A DNA stretch of 26,646 nt from a virus, in the IMG/VR virus record IMGVR_UViG_3300027736_000217, positions 1 to 26,646 of that record. One strand, written 5' to 3'. How positions within the stretch are numbered: position 1 is the first letter of the stretch; every line of letters begins with the position of its first letter. The notes under the pieces were generated by a model that was not told the DNA's origin, ran no database searches, and was given only the letters and a program-made list of their open reading frames with translations. The position numbers were made by a program, and so were the translations under genes. Below are positions 1 through 8,261 of this stretch, in pieces.

Positions 1-61
1 TAAGAACGCGCCAAACAGAATTTGATTGATTTTGTACGAAAAAGGCTTAATATCACGCAAT

Positions 62-81
62 GGACAGTCGGGAGACTGACC
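62..81 (+). other. Short hairpin upstream of first gene
   Basis: CAGTC (65-69) and GACTG (74-78) form a perfect stem around the tetraloop GGGA, which fits the stable GNRA class. Two outer G-C pairs follow after an A/A mismatch. No T-run follows, so it is a weak terminator candidate. It could equally be a processing or regulatory hairpin in the leader of the gene at 101. The rest of 1-100 holds only stop codons in the three forward frames and perhaps the tail end of an upstream gene. Confidence 0.3.
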
Positions 82-100
82 GTAATTTCAGGAGGCGCGT

Positions 101-373
101 ATGGCGCAAGTACAGCAAGGTGGCACCCCGGTACTTCTAACGTCCAGCGGGGTTGTCTCTATCGCCGCCGGCACAATGATTGGCTATCATGTCAATTCAA
201 CCAGTTCTGGCACCATTGTTTTTGGCAATGGAACTGCTGCAAGCAATACGGCGGTTAGCGGCACCATTACCCCATCAGCCGGGTTCAATGCGTTTCCTGC
301 TTATTTTCCTGCAGGTTGCTATGCCACTATCGGCGGCACGCTGAATGTGACGTTCTTCTTTTCGGCGGGTTAA
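101..373 (+). CDS. Small phage structural-type protein, 90 aa
   Basis: A strong Shine-Dalgarno site (AGGAGG, 7 bases before the ATG) fixes the start. The protein is Gly/Ala/Ser/Thr-rich with alternating hydrophobic residues, has no charged helices and ends in a Phe-rich stretch (VTFFFSAG). This resembles the beta-rich small proteins that recur downstream between portal and scaffold (4363-7818). I do not recognise a specific family. Its position at the head of a packed structural cluster suggests a virion component such as a decoration or head-completion protein, but this is inference only. Confidence 0.7.
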   Translation: MAQVQQGGTPVLLTSSGVVSIAAGTMIGYHVNSTSSGTIVFGNGTAASNTAVSGTITPSAGFNAFPAYFPAGCYATIGGTLNVTFFFSAG

Positions 374-496
374 ATGATCCCTACATTACAAACAAATACT
401 AATACTGCTCCCGCCGCGACCTCGGCAATCATCCAAGAGGGCAGTGCTTTTTACATCTTGCTTGAAGATGGCGTAAGCAAAATACTTCTGGAGTAA
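374..496 (+). CDS. Hypothetical small protein, 40 aa
   Basis: The ATG follows the TAA of the previous gene immediately (TAAATG), and the stop lies 3 bases before the next ATG, so the frame fills the gap exactly. The product begins MIPTLQTNTN and ends EDGVSKILLE. It has no membrane segment. Upstream GGCGGG is a weak ribosome site, so expression probably relies on re-initiation from the 101-373 gene. The exact fit between neighbours is the main evidence; function is unknown. Confidence 0.5.
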   Translation: MIPTLQTNTNTAPAATSAIIQEGSAFYILLEDGVSKILLE

Positions 497-499
497 AGC

Positions 500-1633
500 A
501 TGGCTGATACCTCGATTTCCAATCTAACAGCAACGTCCCCGGCAACGGCAGCGCATCGGATTCCGATTGCCATTACTCCGTTTGGCTCGGGTAACAACGG
601 TTACATCACCCCGGCGCTGATTCTGAGCTACGGGACGAGTCCTATTACCGGCACCACGATCACGGCGACGACGCAATTGGTCGGTGCAAAAGTCTCTGAG
701 AGCGTAACGGCGGGTGCAGGCTGGACGATCACCGCAGGCACCGCCACGACTGCTGTATCCGCGCTGAGTGTCACCCGCACAAACAACAATGCGCTTGTAA
801 CCAACGTAGTAAGTATTGCCGCAACGGAAACAACGCAGGCGGCATTCGGAACCTACAACAATTTCGCGGTATATGGTGGCGCGGCTGGTGCCGACCTTGC
901 ATTAGGTATTGGAAAGCATCCGCAGGCGGCGGGTTCTAGCTCTCCGTATATAACTATCGGCGGGTATCTTGGAAACTCAACTATAGGGTCATACGCGGGG
1001 CAACTTACCGTTGGCAATGCTGCAGCGACTGCCGTTGGGTACATGTCGCACGCGCAAATATCCCTTATATCGACTGCGACAATCGGGTTTGCAGTTGGAT
1101 CAAACGGAATCGCGTCAACAGACACCGCTATATCTCGCATCTCCGCAGGCGTAATCGGTGTCGGCACTGGTGCGGCGGGGAGTTTCGCTGGGACGCTGCA
1201 ACTTGAACAACTTACCGTTGGCAACGGGGCCAGCATTAACCACAATGCAAACCGGCTGCAGTTCAATAGCAGCACTGAGCGTGCGATGCAGATTTCTAAC
1301 TACAATCAATCCATTTCGTTCTTTAATACATACATACTCGCGTGGGCGTCTACTGGGGATGCAAATGGAACTCTTGACACCTCCTTGTCGCGCATTTCTG
1401 CAGGTCTTGTTGGAATAGGAACGGCAGCAGCTGGATTTGCCGGCAGGTTAAAGCTCACAAGTACCATCGTTGCAGCGACAACCGTAGCGGCACTTAACGC
1501 ATCCCCAACGGTGGGCGAAATATCTACAGTCAACGACGCGCTTGCCGTGACTGCCAAAGGTGCGACTGTAACTGCCGGTGGGTCTGCTATAGCGGTGCTT
1601 GTCTGGAACGGCACTAACTGGGTAGGAATTTAA
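500..1633 (+). CDS. Tail-fibre-like structural protein, 377 aa
   Basis: GGAG lies 6 bases upstream of the ATG. The N-terminus (MADTSISNLTATSPATAAHR) is of a type common in phage tail-fibre or appendage proteins. The body is an Ala/Gly/Thr-rich beta-repeat chain. Two copies of an SRISAG(V/L)(V/I)G(I/V)GT(A/G)AAG motif lie at about residues 212-231 and 297-313, and the C-terminus (about 345-377) ends in a WNGTNWVGI motif seen at the ends of phage fibre proteins. An exact 17-nt repeat at 1001-1017 and 1208-1224 reflects internal duplication. It is probably a trimeric fibre or appendage; its place upstream of the portal rather than with the other fibre at 23731 is unusual. Receptor binding is not shown. 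Confidence 0.65.
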   Translation: MADTSISNLTATSPATAAHRIPIAITPFGSGNNGYITPALILSYGTSPITGTTITATTQLVGAKVSESVTAGAGWTITAGTATTAVSALSVTRTNNNALVTNVVSIAATETTQAAFGTYNNFAVYGGAAGADLALGIGKHPQAAGSSSPYITIGGYLGNSTIGSYAGQLTVGNAAATAVGYMSHAQISLISTATIGFAVGSNGIASTDTAISRISAGVIGVGTGAAGSFAGTLQLEQLTVGNGASINHNANRLQFNSSTERAMQISNYNQSISFFNTYILAWASTGDANGTLDTSLSRISAGLVGIGTAAAGFAGRLKLTSTIVAATTVAALNASPTVGEISTVNDALAVTAKGATVTAGGSAIAVLVWNGTNWVGI

Positions 1634-1642
1634 GGAAAAATC

Positions 1643-1921
1643 ATGATCAAACTGAAACCCGTAACAATCAACACGCTCCCCGGCGAAGTCACGATTGACC
1701 GCGCCCAAAGCTCTCTTATCTATATCCAGATGGCAACATCGGCAAAAGAACGCACTGCCAACGGGGAAGTGCAACTCGGAACTGAAGATGCAGAAGGCAA
1801 TTTTGTTCCTGCTATCAGCAAGACCGCAGCAATGACCCCGGAGCAGTACGCGGCATGGGGAACCGACGATGCTTATGCAACAGAAGTTCTGTGTATCAAC
1901 CTTGGATTGGAGCCAGTATGA
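1643..1921 (+). CDS. Hypothetical phage protein, 92 aa
   Basis: The start follows an AAGGA site 7 bases upstream. The protein has a basic N-terminal strand (MIKLKPVTIN), a middle beta-rich segment and an acidic C-terminal helix with a PEQYAAWGTDD motif. No membrane segment or known domain is visible. It follows the tail-fibre-like gene closely and overlaps the next gene by ATGA, which suggests co-translation. A fibre-associated or assembly-factor role is possible only by position. Confidence 0.65.
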   Translation: MIKLKPVTINTLPGEVTIDRAQSSLIYIQMATSAKERTANGEVQLGTEDAEGNFVPAISKTAAMTPEQYAAWGTDDAYATEVLCINLGLEPV

Positions 1922-2088
1922 ACGAACGTGTCTCAGATGCAGAAATTGATGGTCGATTCAAAGCCCTGACCATTCAGCGCGACAACGCAATGAATCAGGT
2001 AGTCCTACTGATGGGCAACATCGCCACGCTGGAAGCGAAAATTCAGGAACTGGAAACGGCTAATGAGCCTGCAAACGAATCAAAGTAA
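1918..2088 (+). CDS. Small coiled-coil protein, 56 aa
   Basis: The start is the ATG at 1918, which overlaps the preceding stop as ATGA. An upstream in-frame ATG at 1855 would lie deep inside the previous gene and is rejected. The product is almost one helix, with heptad-like hydrophobics through LTIQRDNAMNQVVLLMG and ATLEAKIQELETANE. The last 26 bases overlap the portal gene start. It may be a small chaperone-like or structural helper; no family is recognised. Confidence 0.6.
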   Translation: MNERVSDAEIDGRFKALTIQRDNAMNQVVLLMGNIATLEAKIQELETANEPANESK

Positions 2089-4363
2089 TGCGCAAGAGCC
2101 AGACCCGCTGATTGCGAGTTTGACAGGCATCATTGCGCAATATGACCGTGAGTTCGATAAATGGAAAAAACGAAGCAAAAAAATCATTGAACGCTATCGT
2201 GATGACAACCGAAGCGCGAACAATGGAGGGGCATCAGTAAGATTTAATATCCTCTGGTCAAATGTTCAGACGCTTGTGCCGGCGACGTTTGCTCGATTGC
2301 CTGAGCCTGATGTATCTAGGCTTTTTCTAGATAATGACCCTGTTGGTCGTGTTGCTGCGCTGATACTTGAGCGCGCATTGAAATATGAGATTGGTCATTA
2401 TCCAGACTACGCAGCGAGTATGCGGCAATGCGTGTTTGATCGGTTTCTCGGTGGGCGTGGAACTTCGTGGGTACGTTATGAGCCACATTTCAAGGCGGCT
2501 CAGTCGGGTTTGCCAACTGATGGCGTTGAGATCAGCGAGGACATTGATGAGCCAGGAGAGGAACTGGATTACGAGTGTTCTCCTGTTGATTATGTTCATT
2601 GGGAAGATTTTGGGCATTCGGTAGCGCGTACTTGGGAAGAAGTTACGCACGTTTGGCGTGTTGTGTATCTGAATGAGGACGCTGTTGAGGAACGCTTTGG
2701 CGAAGAAATGGCTAAAGAGATTCCTTATGATTCATCGCCTGAGAAAAAAGAACGGGCTGTATCAGGAGAGAAAAATCCTAAGCAGGCAAAGATTTACGAG
2801 ATTTGGGACAAGGACAAAAAACGCGCCTATTGGTATTCAAAGTCATTAACCAAGATTATTGACCAGCGCGATGACCCGCTTGGTCTATCTGAGTTTTGGC
2901 CGTGTCCGAAACCGCTATTTGCAACAATCACTAATGAGACATTGGTTCCAGTTCCTGACTACACGTTATATCAGGATCAGGCGCGTGACTTGGATGTGCT
3001 GTCTGACCGTATTGATGGACTGATTAAGGCAATGCAGGTCAAGGGCGTCTATGATGCGTCTGTTCCTGAACTGGCAAGGCTTTTCACTGAGGGCGGTAAT
3101 ACTGATTTGATTCCGGTCAAAAACTATCAGGCATTCTCGGAAAAGAACGGGCTGCGCGGAGCAATCGACATTGTTGATCTATCTCCGTTTGCTGACGCTC
3201 TCAAGCAATGCTATTTGGCATTTTCGCAGGTCAAGGAATACATCTACGAGATTACCGGCATCAGCGACATTGTGCGCGGGCAGACCAATCCAAACGAGAC
3301 TTTGGGCGCACAGCAGATCAAGCAAAACTTCGTCGGCCTGCGATTAAAGGACATGCAGCATGGCGTAGCAAAATTCTGCGCTGAGGCAATCTGCATAAAA
3401 GGTCAGATTATCTGCGCTAAGTATTCCCCAGAAACAATTTTGAGAATTTCGGCTGCAGAGCAACTATCTGAATCAGACAAACCGCTTATTCCGCAAGCAA
3501 TGGCACTGTTGATTGGGCCTGAACGTATGGCCAATCCAGAAGCAAGCCAAGGCCCAAATCCTACGCGAGAATTTAGGATTGATATTGAAAGTGATTCGCT
3601 TGTGGAAATGGACGAGGCGACCAACAAGCAGGATCGTCTTGAATTTCTTAAAGCAACTGGCGCATTTATCAAAGAAGCGTTTCCCGTCATTCAAGCATCT
3701 CCTGCCGCTGCACCATTGCTTGTTGCAATGTTGAAATTTGGCGTGACCGCATTCAAGGTTGGGCGCACGATTGAGGGGGATTTTGATCTTGCGCTGGATC
3801 AGTTGAAACAGCAGGCCGCGCAGCCACAACAACCCAAACCTGATCCTGAGATGGAGCGCGTTAAGGCTGATACGCAGATACAACAAGCGCGAGTCCAGGC
3901 TGATCAGCAAACCAATCAAATGAAGATGCAGGCTGCGCAGCAGGAAACGCAAGTGAAAATGCAGGCTGACGCGCAGATGGAGCAGATGCGTATGCAAGCT
4001 GAATCTGAGCGGCACATGCGCGAGCTACAGGCTAACGCTGCTGAGAGTCAGCGAACTGCGGCTATGCAGCAAGACACTGAACTGAAAAAGGCTGCGTTGC
4101 AGATTGCGGGGCAGATCGAAGTTGCTCGCATTACTTCTGCCGCGCAAGAGCGGGCTGCTGCTCGTAATGCTGAAGTGGAAAGCGAGAATGAGGCAAAAGA
4201 ATCTGCTGAATCGGAAGCCAAAGAACAGGCAGGCGCACAAACGCAAGAAGTTATGAATCGCTTGCTTGAAACGCAAGCCGAGTTGCTAAAAACGATGTCA
4301 CTGCCCAAGCAAGTCATGCGCGATGGCGAAGGCCGCATCATTGGCATGCAGGTAGTCAAGTAA
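2063..4363 (+). CDS. Portal protein, 766 aa
   Basis: The dodecameric portal forms the DNA channel at one capsid vertex and the docking site for terminase and tail. The N-terminal region shows the pattern I associate with podovirus portals: a helix rich in charged residues (QYDREFDKWKKRSKKIIERY), then RFNILWSNVQTLVPA, then NDPVGRVAALILERAL, then FLGGRGTSWVRYEPH. A conserved ITGISDIVRGQTNPNETLGAQQIK motif lies near the middle. The last ~170 residues are a Gln/Met-rich helical repeat (MQAAQQETQVKMQADAQMEQ), a likely coiled-coil crown or barrel. The length fits P22-like and similar large portals. The start overlaps the previous gene by 26 nt, and the stop overlaps the next start as TAATG. Confidence 0.9.
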   Translation: MSLQTNQSNAQEPDPLIASLTGIIAQYDREFDKWKKRSKKIIERYRDDNRSANNGGASVRFNILWSNVQTLVPATFARLPEPDVSRLFLDNDPVGRVAALILERALKYEIGHYPDYAASMRQCVFDRFLGGRGTSWVRYEPHFKAAQSGLPTDGVEISEDIDEPGEELDYECSPVDYVHWEDFGHSVARTWEEVTHVWRVVYLNEDAVEERFGEEMAKEIPYDSSPEKKERAVSGEKNPKQAKIYEIWDKDKKRAYWYSKSLTKIIDQRDDPLGLSEFWPCPKPLFATITNETLVPVPDYTLYQDQARDLDVLSDRIDGLIKAMQVKGVYDASVPELARLFTEGGNTDLIPVKNYQAFSEKNGLRGAIDIVDLSPFADALKQCYLAFSQVKEYIYEITGISDIVRGQTNPNETLGAQQIKQNFVGLRLKDMQHGVAKFCAEAICIKGQIICAKYSPETILRISAAEQLSESDKPLIPQAMALLIGPERMANPEASQGPNPTREFRIDIESDSLVEMDEATNKQDRLEFLKATGAFIKEAFPVIQASPAAAPLLVAMLKFGVTAFKVGRTIEGDFDLALDQLKQQAAQPQQPKPDPEMERVKADTQIQQARVQADQQTNQMKMQAAQQETQVKMQADAQMEQMRMQAESERHMRELQANAAESQRTAAMQQDTELKKAALQIAGQIEVARITSAAQERAAARNAEVESENEAKESAESEAKEQAGAQTQEVMNRLLETQAELLKTMSLPKQVMRDGEGRIIGMQVVK

Positions 4364-4788
4364 TGGCTTCCTACGTCAAATATCAGATTGGCACAGAGGT
4401 ACTACTAGAGGCAGGCAATGCCGCAACGGATACTTGGCAGTTGATCCTATCGAACACCGCGCCTGTGGTCGCTACCGATACCACGGCTGCGAGTGCTACC
4501 GAATTGGGTACGGCTGGCGGTTATACGGCTGGCGGGGTGAACTGCACCATCACCTCAAGCACGCAAACTGCTGGTGTGTACAAGTTGATTCTCGCGGCTC
4601 CGGCATCCCCGACTTGGACAGCTTCGGCTGGTGGTTTCACTTTCCGCTACGTGATTCTGTACAACCTGACGCGCACACAATGTATCGGGTATTGGGATTA
4701 CGGTTCTGCTTTAGCTCTCAACGGAACCAACGGCGACACCTTCACCCCGACCCTTGATGCTTCGGGTGGAACGTTCACGGTGTCTTAA
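4363..4788 (+). CDS. Phage structural-type protein, 141 aa
   Basis: The start codon overlaps the portal stop (TAATG), implying translational coupling. The protein is beta-rich with Thr/Ala/Gly repeats and a central FTFRYVILYN strand, then QCIGYWDYGSAL. Proteins with a YVILYN...CIGYWDYG core are common in tailed phages next to portal or capsid genes but have no settled function. It is likely a virion component. It belongs to the run of eight small genes separating portal from scaffold. Confidence 0.65.
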   Translation: MASYVKYQIGTEVLLEAGNAATDTWQLILSNTAPVVATDTTAASATELGTAGGYTAGGVNCTITSSTQTAGVYKLILAAPASPTWTASAGGFTFRYVILYNLTRTQCIGYWDYGSALALNGTNGDTFTPTLDASGGTFTVS

Positions 4789-5831
4789 TGCTCCTTCTTA
4801 CTTCAGCGACTGATGTAATACAGATTGTCACGGGGTCGGCTACCGCGCTGGATGTTCACGCGTCTTGGGTGGACAACGCCTCCGGGACAATCACGCCGGG
4901 TAGGACAAACACTGAGATAACGACCGCCACTACCACGACGGTAGTAACTAGTCCTGCTGCGGCCACCCAGCGCAACGTTCAGACGATGCTGGTAACGAAT
5001 CTAAGTGCTTCGGCGGGACAGGTAACAATCAACTACTTTGACGGCACTGCAACAGTAACTTTATTCAGCTTGTCATTGCTGGCTGGATACACAGTCCAGT
5101 TTGCAGCGGGTAGCGGGTTCACGGTATTCACTTCTGCTGGTGTGATCCTGAGTGCGGGTGCTACGGGTGCAATAGGGCCGACTGGCCCCGCAGGGCCGCA
5201 GTTGGTTTCGGTGATGCAGGGTGACCAAGGCGATGAGGGCGCTCCAGAATGGGGCACACCTACGGTTGGCGCGAACATGGGGACAACCAGATCGCAGTGC
5301 GCCGCTGATGCTAAGAACTGGGCGTTCCTTGGTCGAGGAACTTCTGGTGCCGCAGTACGGACGGGGGTTGTTGTTTGGACTGGAACATACGCACAACTAA
5401 TGGTCGAATATTTTATTGCTGGGTATGCCGGTAACGGTATTGGTCGAATTCTGTGCGGTAACACTGCTCCAAACGAAGCTGCAACGGACTGCTGCACAGC
5501 ACTGATCGAAGGCGTAACGCCTACCACTACATCGGTGTCCGTTACTGGATGGCCCACTGCGGTTAACGTAGCTGCGGCTGCACGGTATGGGGTCATGTTC
5601 ATCAACAACCAAGCTACGTTTGTTAAACGGATGACTGGCAACGGTCAATATGCTGGAACTGCACCGACAGTAGTGCCGACGATGATTCAACACGCGGGGA
5701 TGTACAATAATTCTGCCACCTCCATACAGCAGATGTCGTTCGTGTCTTTTGCCACTATCACTACAAACGTAATAGGCGCGGCTTTTACCACAGGCACATA
5801 CTTCAACGTCTGGGGCCGGAACAACGACTAA
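4788..5831 (+). CDS. Virion protein with collagen-like stretch, 347 aa
   Basis: Coupled to the previous gene by TAATG. Residues 1-120 form a beta-rich module (start MLLLTSATDVIQIVTG, with TPGRTNTEITTATTTTVV) that I recognise as a recurring phage module. Five Gly-X-Y triplets follow at about residues 124-138 (GATGAIGPTGPAGP), a collagen-like linker that typically trimerises phage fibres. The C-terminal ~200 residues are a separate beta-rich domain containing several Cys. The architecture is head-binding module, short collagen linker and globular tip, which suits a head or tail appendage. The receptor is unknown. Confidence 0.6.
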   Translation: MLLLTSATDVIQIVTGSATALDVHASWVDNASGTITPGRTNTEITTATTTTVVTSPAAATQRNVQTMLVTNLSASAGQVTINYFDGTATVTLFSLSLLAGYTVQFAAGSGFTVFTSAGVILSAGATGAIGPTGPAGPQLVSVMQGDQGDEGAPEWGTPTVGANMGTTRSQCAADAKNWAFLGRGTSGAAVRTGVVVWTGTYAQLMVEYFIAGYAGNGIGRILCGNTAPNEAATDCCTALIEGVTPTTTSVSVTGWPTAVNVAAAARYGVMFINNQATFVKRMTGNGQYAGTAPTVVPTMIQHAGMYNNSATSIQQMSFVSFATITTNVIGAAFTTGTYFNVWGRNND

Positions 5832-5839
5832 GGAACAAC

Positions 5840-6037
5840 ATGGCTACCAAAACAAAAACATGGGTTGTGCTGTGCCTTCAGGACACGCCGACCACCGAGT
5901 ACCCGAGTCAGGCGTCGGCGTTTGCCGCTGCACAGACCAATGCGGAAGCTGTCTCAGGAACGCGAAACTTTCTGGTGTTTGAACTTGTGGGCGGGTTTTC
6001 TCCGGTTAACGATGCCGCGCCAATTGAAATTATCTAA
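5840..6037 (+). CDS. Hypothetical small protein, 65 aa
   Basis: AAGGA lies 6 bases before the ATG. The product is a compact alpha/beta-sized protein with a strand (TWVVLCLQ), a helix (SQASAFAAAQTNAEAV), another strand (RNFLVFELVGGF) and an IEII end. No catalytic motif or membrane segment is visible. It is sandwiched between two virion-type genes and is probably co-transcribed with them; its function is unknown. Confidence 0.6.
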   Translation: MATKTKTWVVLCLQDTPTTEYPSQASAFAAAQTNAEAVSGTRNFLVFELVGGFSPVNDAAPIEII

Positions 6038-6046
6038 GGAGTAGTC

Positions 6047-6457
6047 ATGGCAGCGAACAAACTCATACGGATTGGCCCGGTTTCTTTGACCGCCACCACC
6101 ACCACGAACCTCATCAACCCTCCAACGGTTACGGGTGGCACAAACCCCCCGCTGACGAGTACCGCCACATATATTATCCTGCGCCACATCCGCGTCAGTA
6201 ACACCACCACGGGTGCGTTGACGTTCGCAATATGGCTGGGCACCACGGGCATCAACACACAAGCTGCCAGCTTTGCTTTCAGCGGGCAAGCCGCTGCCGG
6301 GGCACTTACAGCCTCAACGGGCGTGTCTGTTGCGGCGCAGTCCTATGTGGACTGGTATGGGCAAGTGCGGTTGGACACGGCGGATTTCCTTGTGGGTGGT
6401 GCGAGTGCCACGGGGCTGACGCTTAACGCGGAAGGCGAGATCGGCATCGCCGGGTAA
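6047..6457 (+). CDS. Putative head-decoration-type protein, 136 aa
   Basis: A strong AAGGAG site precedes the ATG. The sequence is a series of short beta strands (ATYIILRHIRVSNTTTGALTFAIWLG, then SYVDWYGQVRLDTADFLVGG). The IILRHIRVSN...AIWLG pattern is typical of small beta-sandwich proteins of tailed phages encoded near head genes. I infer a capsid or tail surface protein. The protein has no transmembrane helix or signal peptide. Confidence 0.55.
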   Translation: MAANKLIRIGPVSLTATTTTNLINPPTVTGGTNPPLTSTATYIILRHIRVSNTTTGALTFAIWLGTTGINTQAASFAFSGQAAAGALTASTGVSVAAQSYVDWYGQVRLDTADFLVGGASATGLTLNAEGEIGIAG

Positions 6458-6479
6458 TACTTGAACATGGGGTACTGCA

Positions 6480-7169
6480 ATGGCAGCAAAGTATCTATAT
6501 GTTCCGGTATATGTAGATAAGGGCTGGTTCAGTGTAACCCTCACCGATCAGGGTTGGTTCTTTGATGAACTGACCACGACCGGCGGCGGGGCGGTCAACT
6601 ACACGCTGGTCTGTGCTAGTGGTTCGTATGTGTACACAGGGCAGGCGGCGACGCTTGGACTGGCAAGGAAGTTAAGTCTAGCCGTTGGTGCTTACGTCTA
6701 CACAGGCCAAGCGGCGACACTGACGGTAGCAAGACGGTTGGCGCTAGACGCAGGGGCATACATTTATGTAGGAAACGACGCCACGCTAGACTATGTTCCA
6801 GGCGGCGTTGACTACACGCTAGTTTGCGAGGCCGGAGCATACGTCTACACCGGGCAAGACGCCACGCTTAATTATCAGCCTGTCTATGCGGTCATTGATA
6901 CGCATGACGGCGGCAAGAAACGCAGGCATGAAAACCCGTTTGAGGACAAGAGCAGAAAAGAATTGCGGGTTTTGCTGGAAAAGGCTATAAGGGTTGGAAA
7001 AGCAACGGAAAATACTGAAGTTGTTGCGCAGCCGGTTGAGGCTCAAAAAACCGCTGATTTGAGCAGGGAACAGGTTAGACAAATCATTGCAGACATTTAC
7101 ACAAATGTTGCAATGCAAAAAGCAGCAAAAGAATTTGATGATGAAGAAGTGGTTTTACTCCTCTTATAA
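6480..7169 (+). CDS. Protein with four G-Y-V-Y-T-G-Q repeats, 229 aa
   Basis: GGGG lies 8 bases before the ATG. After a Trp-containing N-terminus with a doubled GWF motif (residues 15-17 and 25-27), the protein carries four imperfect copies of a 14-residue unit, (A/G)xYVYTGQxATL, at about residues 46-59, 68-81, 90-103 and 117-130. Copies one to three are spaced 22 residues apart. The C-terminal third switches to a charged helical tail (KSRKELRVLLEKAIRVGKA) and ends EEVVLLLL. The repeat part could form a beta-solenoid or surface strip, and the tail an oligomerisation helix. The function is not known. Confidence 0.6.
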   Translation: MAAKYLYVPVYVDKGWFSVTLTDQGWFFDELTTTGGGAVNYTLVCASGSYVYTGQAATLGLARKLSLAVGAYVYTGQAATLTVARRLALDAGAYIYVGNDATLDYVPGGVDYTLVCEAGAYVYTGQDATLNYQPVYAVIDTHDGGKKRRHENPFEDKSRKELRVLLEKAIRVGKATENTEVVAQPVEAQKTADLSREQVRQIIADIYTNVAMQKAAKEFDDEEVVLLLL

Positions 7170-7183
7170 ATGAAAGGCACATC

Positions 7184-7573
7184 ATGACTACTGCAAATGA
7201 GTTGGTTCGGGTCGGGATTGCTCCTGGCGCTGCGAGTGTTATGCCAAGCGGCACGATTGCTGCCGTTACCGCAATCGGTTCCTCGACGCAGGCAACTGCT
7301 GTTGAGCTTGCCGCTGGCGTCAATCGCATAACCAGTGCTGACGGCGTGAAGTTGCCTGCGGCAAACCCAGGCGATGCCTTTATCTGCATCAACGACACTG
7401 GCTCCACCATTAAGGTATGGCCTCCGACTGGTGGCGCGATTCAAGTCCCTGGAACTAGCTTTGCGGCTGCTGTAGCTAATGCCGCTGGCAACTTGACTAC
7501 CTACAGCACGGCGACCTACACCTGTGTTATCGGCGGCTCGGCAAGTCTTTGGGCTGTGAACAAGTCTGCCTAA
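7184..7573 (+). CDS. Phage structural-type protein, 129 aa
   Basis: AAAGG lies 7 bases upstream of the ATG. The chain is rich in Ala/Gly/Thr and contains a GVNRITSADGVKLPAANPGD segment, then FICINDTGSTIKVWPPTG. This resembles small beta-barrel phage proteins with a recurrent loop-strand pattern. It is coupled to the next gene by TAATG. It is probably a virion or decoration protein; I cannot name a family. Confidence 0.6.
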   Translation: MTTANELVRVGIAPGAASVMPSGTIAAVTAIGSSTQATAVELAAGVNRITSADGVKLPAANPGDAFICINDTGSTIKVWPPTGGAIQVPGTSFAAAVANAAGNLTTYSTATYTCVIGGSASLWAVNKSA

Positions 7574-7818
7574 TGGCTGAAGTACGCGCATCGTCAGGGG
7601 TTCCAGTAGCCGCAGCCTTTGTTGGCTATGGTGCTCCTACGCCATGCGCTCCGGTCATTGTGGATAGTGTGACTGGGTATCTGTACACGTTAAAGTCGGA
7701 CAATTCAGTGATTGAATTCAAAAATGCAACAACTGGATACACAGGCACCATTACAACTGCGTCATTGGTGGGAAAAACTATTACTGTAGCAAACGGCGTC
7801 ATTACGGGATTTGCATAA
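7573..7818 (+). CDS. Hypothetical small phage protein, 81 aa
   Basis: The start is the ATG at 7573, which overlaps the preceding TAA (TAATG); an in-frame ATG 24 bases earlier lies inside the previous gene and has no ribosome site. The product is beta-rich, with GYLYTLKSDNSVIEFKNATT followed by a C-terminal strand pair ending GVITGFA. It is coupled to the next gene in the same way. Its function is unknown. Confidence 0.55.
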   Translation: MAEVRASSGVPVAAAFVGYGAPTPCAPVIVDSVTGYLYTLKSDNSVIEFKNATTGYTGTITTASLVGKTITVANGVITGFA

Positions 7819-8192
7819 TGCGAAGCAGATACATTTATAACCCACAAGGAGAGTTGATCTACGCTATTGAACGCGGCGTAGTGACTTGCGACAAACGTGA
7901 TTGCGAAGTTGATCCTGGCTACATGGTTATGCCGGACATTCAACCGTATCAAAACATGGTCAATGGCGGGATTATTACCTCACGCTCAAAACACCGCGAA
8001 TTCCTGAAACAGCATAACCTTGTTGAGATTGGTAACGAAAAGCAAAAGTCTGTTGCTGATTTGCGGAAAACCGGCGTAAAAGAATCGCTTGTTGCATCAA
8101 TGCAGCGGGCAAAAGAGCAATATGGTACAAGACACGTTGAAAAGGCAATTTCTGAAACTTTGAATAGGGCTTACGAGTTGCGAAGAAGGTAA
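7818..8192 (+). CDS. Conserved phage protein preceding scaffold, 124 aa
   Basis: The start overlaps the previous stop (TAATG). A central segment reads MVMPDIQPYQNMVNGG, then IITSRSKHREFLKQHNLVEIGN. I associate this DIxPYxS/NMVxGxxITSRxxHREFLKQHxxxEIGNE pattern with conserved phage proteins encoded directly ahead of scaffold and capsid genes. The C-terminal half is a basic helix (residues about 95-124). It is likely an assembly or head-associated factor; no biochemical role is known to me. Confidence 0.65.
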   Translation: MRSRYIYNPQGELIYAIERGVVTCDKRDCEVDPGYMVMPDIQPYQNMVNGGIITSRSKHREFLKQHNLVEIGNEKQKSVADLRKTGVKESLVASMQRAKEQYGTRHVEKAISETLNRAYELRRR

Positions 8193-8261
8193 TTTAACCG
8201 CGATCACCGGGATGGTGAACGTACCGTCAGATAACTCTGGCGTCCCTTTGTGGAGATTTAC

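Noticed and set aside
8200-8220. TCACC/GGTGA hairpin between 8192 and the scaffold gene as a terminator
   Set aside because: A 5-bp stem without a following T-run is too weak to call.
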